Source of the DNA: Gyrodactylus bullatarudis
Lineage: Eukaryota; Platyhelminthes; Monogenea; Gyrodactylidea; Gyrodactylidae
Assembly: GCA_012064415.1 (NCBI GenBank)
Contig: SSNU01000325.1
Coordinates: forward strand, 1-22,166
Length of the DNA stretch: 22,166 bases
Reading direction: 5' to 3'
Shown: positions 10,301 through 19,300 of the stretch, piece by piece
How the letters are laid out: every line of letters begins with the position of its first letter
How positions within the stretch are numbered: the first letter of the stretch is position 1
Made by a program: the position numbers and the translations under genes
The notes under the pieces: model-generated
What the model was told of the DNA's origin: nothing
Database searches by the model: none
The model's input: the letters and a program-made list of their open reading frames with translations, nothing else

Positions 10301-13300
10301 TATTTTAGACTCACTCTCAAAAAAGGCATTTTGGTCGCCCTATTAATTAGTATTAGAATTGGACGAAATTTTCCAAAATTACTAAAATAGCCTATCAATT
10401 ATATGATAAAATTAATCTTCAAGTATTAATTTTTCCTCATAACTCTAAATATCACTGCAATGAGATGAACAAAATCATGAAAATTATCAAATAAAAAATG
10501 TTTTTTGACCAATTGTTATATTCATGAAAAATAAGATAAATTTCCTTTTTAATAATTCTCAAAACAATTCTATAAAAAGTATTTTGTTGGAAGAAATAAT
10601 GTGAATTCAAGTTAAAATCATGCAAATAAAACAGCCAAAAATCCTTTTCTATTTTCATGATTTTCTTATCCCAGAAATATAAAGATTATTCAGTGTTATG
10701 AGGATAAAACACTTGAAGATTAATTCTATCATATCGATTTGGGTTAGATCATCGAAATTAAATCAAATAGCTTAAGAGAGATACTTTCAAGCTGAATTCA
10801 ATAGCCAAGAGAGGTTCATGAATAGTAGAATGGTCTAAATAATTTCTGGTCACATTTCTCAATGTCAAAACTATGAGTGAAATATATGAATGTGTGTGAG
10901 GGTACCAAATTTCCTTATACCTCTTCCAATAGATCATATCATTCTACTATTCATGAAATTATTTATATATTCATGAAATTTATGTATTTAGTTTATTATA
11001 CTACTTAAAAGGAACTCTTCACAGGTTTTTTCTTCTTCTCAGACTCATACCTCTATATACAAGAATGAATCTTTTTAAACCTAGAACAAGTTGAGAGCTC
11101 AAGTTAATTTTTGTTAATTGCCGATTTAGTAATTTTGGAAAAATTCATCCAAGTCTAATAATTATTACAAAATGTGTGAATACAATGTATCATAAAATCT
11201 TGTGATATATAATTGTTTAAATTATTCTAGTTGATGATGTTAAATCAGTTGGACCGTACAAATATCGATTTAGAAAGATTGTCCTTGAGGGTTAGTAATT
11301 TGTAATTCATCCTCTTCATCTTCTTTAGGTGTCAAGTTGAATCCTTTCTTTCTCTCTCTCCATCTTCCTATGATTTTCAACAAAATCCTTTTTTATTATT
11401 CTGTAGAAGATAACTTGAATGGTACATGTCGTTTCATTATCATCCCAGAGGAATTAATCACTCTTTCTAATTCTCTGTTTGTCTATCCCTGTACAACGAC
11501 TTGTCTAACAAAAAGTATTCCTCTAACTCTACTTTTTAACTCTTAAAATTGGCATATTTATCAAGTTACAATGGTTTAGAGCCAACTTGAATATAAATCA
11601 AACGACTAAGGTTTTCGACATGAAGATGAAAATTCCCTATCAAGTTAAATTCATATGGAATCATTCTATGGATATTGTAATAATCTGTGACCACACTTAA
11701 CTAGTAGTAGGTTGAATGTATAAACAATTCTGTAAATTCTACATTCTAATCAGAATATTTTTGAGTTTTTATAAGCCCAAAAAAATTCATTCTGTATTTG
11801 AATAATGTCCCAATTTATCACATTTTCAACGTTTGACTTCAAAATTTTTGTTTCATTTCAGACAATTTAAGCCTTGATGTCCCAAATTATTTTTTTTCAT
11901 CATGAAATTTGGAAAAATTGTAACATTATCAAAATAGTTATGCTGATTCCGAATCTGAATTTCTTTTTCAAATAAACGTTCTAAACATTTTTTTAAATAT
12001 TTGACTACATCTTCAAAAAATCACCCTTTTTGTAGCTTTTTAAATTTCTTTTTTAATGAGGGATGAAAAAAGTAATTTTAGTATCTTCTTTCAGTTCAAA
12101 TTATCTCTCAAGAAAGTGAACTTCCACTGTTGGAACAATGGGACATGAAGGGTTAAGTAACTGAACTTCTTCGGGCATATTCAAATCATTTGGCTAATCT
12201 TGATCCCAAACATCAGAATGTCTGAAATCAACAAAAAATTTGAAGTCAAACGTTGAAAATGTGCAAAATATTCTGACTTTTGTAAAAATAGTAGTGAATT
12301 CTCATCTTCATATCAATTAGTTTTACACGGGTTCTAATCTATAGTAAAGTTGAAAGTGTGCTGTGTTAGTGACTTATTCGATTATAATCAAACTTGAGAT
12401 ATTATACAGTGTATAGATAAATGTATAAAGTTGAATTTATTTCTATAGTAAACTCATCAATTTTTAATTAAAATTTTGTATTCAGTCCCATTACTCGTTA
12501 TAGACATTGTATTGACCAATGAATTCATAGTTAATAAATGTAGACGTTAACCAATCAGAAGGCGATTAATATAATTTTCAAAAAAATCTATATTCAGCTT
12601 TGTGTTATTGATCGATAAAAAAAGGTGCAATAAGCAGCATTTTTTTCTAAAAAGTAATAAATATGTTGCTCTAATATTCAGTGATTATTAATCACTTTTT
12701 AATTCTCATAATTATTAAAAGAAACTCATACCTACGTGACTGATTCATTCATCTGCTAACCAAAAAATGATAAACTGGTATTCCTTAGTTTGATCTTTTG
12801 ATTTTGAATAATTGAGACTTTTCATGCATCCAATTTTATTCCTAAACCTAATCCTTATGTACGCTACTAGCTAATTTTTAATAAATTTGACATTTGGTAT
12901 TTTATAATAAATAAGACTTAAAAAATAGTTATGAGTATCTGGTACAAAGTCTGTATTAATTTTTACAATCTAAGATATTTTCTGGTCTTTAAAGACATTA
13001 AAATTCAATTGAAATTCGTGTTTGAGAGGTTGCAGGGTGGTCAATAGTAAAGTCTCTTAAAGAATATTGATGATTACAACGGTCTGGAGGAGGAATTTTA
13101 TGATATAGTGCTGCAGATGAGGCAATCTTTCTTATCAAAATTGGGTTTCTTATATTTTTGATTGTGACTACTTCTAGGTTTTTCATAATAATGGGGAGGT
13201 ATACATTGTTTGAATAAAAGTAATCCAAGGTGCGACAAATGTACAAATTTCCTAAGGAAGTAGGATTTGATTCCAAGGCTCTTATGTATGGTACATTTTT

Positions 13301-16300
13301 CGTATCACATAAACTAAATACTAAATTATACTGCAAATATTATCTAAATATAGTTTCCAGAATAACTCTTGAATAACTCTAGAAAAATTTCATCTCAAGG
13401 CTGGAGCTCTAAAGAACTTGACAGAAAACTCTCTCTCTGGTTGTTTATAATATCCTTTTAGGTAGATATCCTATTTCTATTTTAGGTCATCTCTGGTCAT
13501 AATTTAATTGAAAATGTTCATGGTTCCACTATGTTATCACAAAAAATATCTTGACAACTACTTCTAAAAATATCTCTCTTATATCAACACATTTTCTATT
13601 AGTATTCATGTCTATTTGTTTGCATTATAATTGCAATTTTGTACGTTTGTGTCGATTCATGTGAGTGTTGTATTCTTAGTAGTAGTTTTCTTGTCATTTT
13701 CCGATAAGCCAATTTTACATTTTTTTTCATTTCATTAAATGAATTATACAATAATAGGTTTGTAATTGCATTCACCTCATTCCTCTTTTGTTTATCTTTA
13801 GTCTGAATTTTGTCCTTGAATGAAAATGATTAACCTTGATATTTAAAGCTAGCTAAAGATATATTAAAATGAAAATATACTCTCTAAACAAAAAAACTTA
13901 ATATTTCTCTCCGGAAAGCCAAGAACAAAATTATCTTTTGAATCCCATAATAAAATGAAACAGTTAAATGCTGATATTTCGGCTTATCGTAAGATAAATT
14001 ACGAATTTTCCAATCATCACGAAGGAGAAGCTTAATATTTCGACAAAAAGTTTAAACTCAAGAGAAAATCTGGTGCATTTTCTAAATTCCAAAATTGATC
14101 TAATTTTTATCAGATTAAAGTTTTTTAGAATTTTTTTTCTTTATAATCATTATGAGTTTTAAAAGAAAATTTTTTTCCTAGCTATATAAAGAAAAATATT
14201 GAGTATTTTGCGTAAAAAAAATCTTATCAACTAGCCTTTTTCTTATCCATTTCATGAGAATAATCAAGTAGATTTGTATTTAGAATATTAAAAACCTTTT
14301 CATTGAGACAGTTGAGCACTTTTCTTAGGATATATTTGATCAGATTCCTCAAAGATTACTCTAATCAACTCTGCCTAGTATTACATAAAATTTTGTGTAC
14401 TTTTATAAATTTCTCAATTTTTTTTCTCAAGGAAAATTTTGAATTTTTAATCTCGAAAGGGTCATTTGAAAATAAACCATTCAACTGAAATTCCTAGAGA
14501 TTTTATAATTTCAAAGAATTATGAAGAGTCTCATAAGGAATCAGTATAAAAACACTGTTGAAAAGTACCCATAATTTCCCATGAACTCCCATGTCAACTC
14601 CTATGGAAAATAGCTTTTACTCATCTAACGGTTGAAAAAGATATCTTTCTGAGAATAATTTAATAAAAATGGTGGGTACATTTAAACCTTCTACATCCAG
14701 ACATGATCAAAAACTTTTTTCTCTCTAAGGAATTCACTCACACTGTGTAGTTATTAGAAATATTCTTCGGGTGCTTGAATTCTAATTTTTCTCTGGCCTA
14801 TTTTTTTGGATAAATTTGGTGATTTTAAGGACACAGATTTTGAAAATATGTAAATTTCATTGATTAATTTCATTCTTGAATTGAATTCTTAACACAATTT
14901 CTTTTCAAAAACTATCCTAGTTTCCTCCTAGTTAATCTTCTTTCGCAACTAACTCCTTACTCCTAAAAACTATTCGTGCACAATGATGATCTTTTGTTTT
15001 AAAATAATTTTTTGAATCTAAAACCAATCAGATTCATACTTGAGTTTCTAGGTTTAGAATTGGCACATTTTTAATATCCTACCAAAAAATATCCCTACCC
15101 TCAAAAAGGTCAACTAAAAATTTCCCGCTTTCATGGTGAATTCGGGCAGATTAATTATTTAGAGAAATTTTAATTTTTCAAATCATGGCAATGATCCCAA
15201 CTAAATAGCACTGAATGGAAGTCAATAAAAATGTTCTCAGGCCATTAATCAATCTTATCTCGAGTAGATGATTGAAACAATTTTTTTATTGCGCAGTTGA
15301 ATGTATCCATCTTGATTTTGTACTTTATTCTGTTAGCCAAGTGTACTATCTTTAGGATAATACTGTGTGGTACTCTTGTTTTCCTAATTTATTTTCCCTA
15401 TATAACACAGTGTTTTGTATGATCTAAATTCATTGAAATATGCCGATATATAGAGTATTCTCTTTCAATGGATTTGTCAGTAGAGAAATGGTGAAAACAA
15501 AATTTCTCGTCATCTCCCTTTCCTGCTGTCTATTTCATCGATTGAAAATTTCATCTGGTTTCTCTCCTCAAAAATAATTTGATTCTCTCTCTAGCCATGC
15601 GAAATGCCCCCAAGAAGCGGCCTACCTCCACTGCTCGTCGATCCAATACTGGTAGACAACAAGATAGTAAGTTAATAATCCACTCTCCATTCTCTATATC
15701 TTCCCCATGCCCCCACCAACAGAACCCCATGCATGTGGCAAAAGAAACATTCTTGATGAATACTTTTCATTTCTCTTGATGCGATTAACTTTTCTCTTTT
15801 CTCTTTAATTTTTTGTAGATCGATTTCTATTACAATTTAATTGTTTTGTAAGCTAATTCAAAATTATTTTCAAATATTCTGATCATCATTTTCTGTATTT
15901 AATTGTGGTATTCGGATTTCCCTCTTTCTAAAGCTAATTGATATGAAGTTGGAATCTATGATTTTTACAAAAACCCCATTAAGAATTCGAATATTTTTTT
16001 GGAATCCAGATAGGGATGTCTACATTTGCTGGTTGAAGAAAAAATCTAGAAAAATGGCGGATTTTCAAAAATTTTTTGACCACATTTGACTTTCCTATCT
16101 TATCTTGACCATTCTGCCAATTTTAAATCATTAAAAATTAAAAATTGGAGTTTAGCGCCAAATCAAAATTGGAAAAATAACCATAATTTTTCCAGATTTC
16201 CTTTCTTCAAACGAAAAAAGTAGACATTCTTATCTGGATTACAAAAAATCTTTAACATATTCAAATTCATAATGAAAAAATTGAGGTCTCTGTTAGAATC

Positions 16301-19300
16301 ATAGATTCCCAACTTCATATCAACAGGCTCTATCTCTTATTTGTTTTTCTTTCCCGTTTCATATATATATATATATATGATGTTACATTTATTATCAAAT
16401 ATTTCAGTGGTTTTACAAAATTACAGTACTCGATCCTGCATTGAAATGAAAAGAACATTTGACTGTTATTCTCGCTCCTCTAATCGAAAATCTGTACTTT
16501 GTAAATTTGTAATATTGCTGAAAGATGATAGATTATTTCAATGTTCATTCTAATTGTTACAAACTATCAAAAATACAGTTAATCTCACACATGATGATGA
16601 CTCAAGCTTAATTAATTATTTTGTACCACCTAATAAGGAATAAGCTTTTTTATCATGTTCAAATATCCTGAATTTCCCACTCAATTTTCAATTAATTCTC
16701 TCTGCGTTAATACCTTTTCTCTTTAACCTACATAAGTGATGCGATTGTCAATATCTAAAGTGGGGGAAAGTTATCTTGATCAATTGAAAATTACAAAAAA
16801 TCTCTCGACTGCAACTTTTGAGGTCAAGTCTCTAGAGGCCTATTCTCATTACTTGTTTTCCCCTAGTTATTTTACAATTGATGATTATAATTAGTAGCTA
16901 GCATTCAATAAAATATAATTGTTCTCTTAAACATGTCAGAATATCCTTAGCTTATCAAAACTGACAAACATGTATTATGTAATGCATGTCTACTGATTAT
17001 TACAAGTGGATATTATACATTTTATGTAATCGTTTTAGATATTGCAGATAATGATAAATTTATTTAGATTGAAAAATATTGCAAATATCTCTCACTGCTC
17101 TATTTGCTCAACTGTTTTTTCTTACAAAAGTTGGGTAGATTCTCGATAATTTTAGTGTCACACAGTAATAGTAATAATGATGGTGAAATGTTTGCTCATT
17201 CCGTTTTTGCAAAAAGCTAGGATTCTCTATCCTTTCTACTAATGAATTTGACAAATAATATTCTCCCTCGGTTTCTGTGATAAGACGATATAGAATAGTT
17301 TTAAAAAGTGGCTGAATTCTTTGTCCATATGCCCATGATGACATGAACTTAATTTCCCTTCGTCTTGAGACTAAACTTTCTCAAATTAGTTTAGAGTCAA
17401 ATTGAAACCCAGTGTTTTTGGCTCTACCGAATAATCACTAATGTTATTATACTTGTTATCATCATCTTGTTTAAACTCATGAGTCGAACAAACTCTGCCA
17501 ACATGCTCGAAACATCTCAATCTCTCTTGTTCACAGCCCTTTAGATTAAGATAGCACTCTTAATTTCTAGCCTAGAGATACAACCTATAAAATCAATCTG
17601 ATTGCAAATTTTACGCAGAATCTGATTTCAAAATATTCAGTGGCTATTACTTTATAATTCGGTCTGTACATTCGATTGATAAAAGTAGAATAAGCGATAA
17701 AATATCTCAGTTATTACAACCTTGCATAATTCCAGTTTAATGAATCTTCATCCTGCTAAAAAATGAAAATATTCTGTGGTATTATTAAAACATGATCAAA
17801 ATAGAATTTTTTCATCGACCATATTCAGATATACATTTACATAAATGCTTTACTTCTTCTCTATCAATGATAGAATAATATTTTGCTTCAATCTGTATTA
17901 ATTATATGAGAGAATACACACTCAGCTAAACTTGAACCAATAATAATTGATTTATTTATTGATCATTCCTTGTGTCTGTTATACACAAACTAAAAGATGA
18001 TACAATTATAATTATCGTCTCTCTTACTTACACAGCATATTAGCTTAGCACGGTTAATCAGGGGAATATCTTCTGTTTGATTTGATTAAATTTCTCGGAA
18101 GATTCTAGAAAATATATTTTACCAAGATCTCGATTTTTTCAAAAATTCGAATATATTAAAGAATTTCTGGAATCCTACTCATGTTGCCCACTTTTATGAT
18201 TTGAAGAGAAATAAATCCGGAAAAAAAATTCTTATGAAAAATATGGTCATTTTAAAATTTCAATTTGGCGCCAAAATCCCATTTTTTCGTTCTTTGAACT
18301 CAAATATTTTACTGATTTCAAAGTGAGACAATGACCGAAAGTTGATTTTCAGGATCACAAAAAGACAAGAAAGCCAAATATCGCCGACAAATTTTCGAAA
18401 GATCCACCATTTTGAAATTTCATTGATTTTCAAGTAGTGAAAATGATCAAAAAATCGAAATTCAGCTCCCAAACGATAATGAGGTTATGCATTAAAACAT
18501 ACTCAGCATATTTGATTTCTTGTCTAATTTTGATCACAAAAAACATCTTTTCGCCACATTTCCACTTTCATATCAATAAAAATTTTGAATTCAAAGTTCG
18601 AAAAAATGGAATTTTGACGCCATTTCCAAGTTTGAAACATTTTTTTTAGAATTTTTTCTTCAAATGGTTGAAGTGGGCAACATGAGTAGGATTTTTTTAT
18701 GAAAAATCGAGGTTTTCGTAAAATTCATAGATTCCCAACTTCATATAAATTAGTTTTATATCTGACCAAATTCTTCCAGATTATTTCTACAATTTTAAAA
18801 AGTGATAATTCGCCAATTCTAGAAAAGATCTTCTATACTCAAAACTATCAAATCTATTGAATAAGATAATTATCTTATTCTATTATAATAAAATTTTTAG
18901 AGCTGTAGTGATCGCAAAATTACCCTTTTCGCTTAGATTCTATATACGAATATCTACCTTATTTATCATCCGATTTTATTCATAAAATACACAAGACTTT
19001 ATTTTTTCACATTTTTTATGTTTCCACTTTTTTTCATTGACAGTTATTTTTTAAATTAAAAATTATGATTATTGCAATGAAAAATATTAGTTTTTAATTT
19101 AACTATTTCGATACTAGAGGTCATGTATGTATTTAAAATTTTCTAAAATTCCTAAATTCATGATCCTTGAAATTTGAGTGAATTTCAACCCTTTTTCTCT
19201 AATATCTAAGTTTTTTTGTAATCAGATTGAATGAAATTAATAAGATATCCCTTTTGAAATTAACTGAAATTAATTTAATTTTGAATTACTCACCAGAAGA

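Larger units (their letters stand above)
10351..11171. repeat. Older inverted-repeat element, interrupted by the hAT MITE at its left end
   Basis: The left arm about 10351-10390 (containing TTTTCCAAAATTACTAAA) matches the reverse complement of about 11123-11160 with scattered differences. The left arm adjoins, and probably extends across, the MITE target site. Ends and superfamily are not defined. Confidence 0.6.
9351..11230 (+). other. PIP5K intron 9, loaded with inverted-repeat elements
   Basis: A 1.9-kb intron holding the hAT-like MITE (9875-10342), an older inverted repeat with arms near 10351-10390 and 11123-11160, an inner foldback (10401-10735) and a perfect 18-bp inverted pair (10815-10832 and 10940-10957). 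No exon was recognised. Confidence 0.75.
11291..15594 (+). other. PIP5K intron 10 (4.3 kb)
   Basis: Contains a possible alternative terminal exon (11407-11546) and a foldback element (about 11600-12328). A minus-strand frame of 112 codons (12998-13336) resembles nothing I know. From 13340 to 15594 I see only A+T-rich sequence with no repeat or exon I can support. Confidence 0.7.

Noticed and set aside
10452..10658. Minus-strand ORF of 68 codons in intron 9
   Set aside because: It sits within the inner foldback repeat, has A+T-driven composition and shows no start context or splice partner.
12095..12151. 57-nt phase-1/phase-1 open segment between TCTTTCAG and GTTAAG
   Set aside because: It fits the frame of the PIP5K tail, but it is short, its donor is poor and it lies in the loop of a foldback element; chance is the simpler explanation.
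12998..13336. Minus-strand ORF of 112 codons in intron 10
   Set aside because: Long for chance, but I see no domain, splice context or poly(A) signal; it could be a decayed transposon piece or a small nested gene. Not supported enough to annotate.
17108..17344. Minus-strand 78-codon ORF
   Set aside because: No recognisable motif; a Tyr/His run comes from a simple ATRATR-like tract.
18260..18649. Opposite-strand ORFs with near-identical ends
   Set aside because: They are mirror translations of the two arms of the foldback element, not genes.
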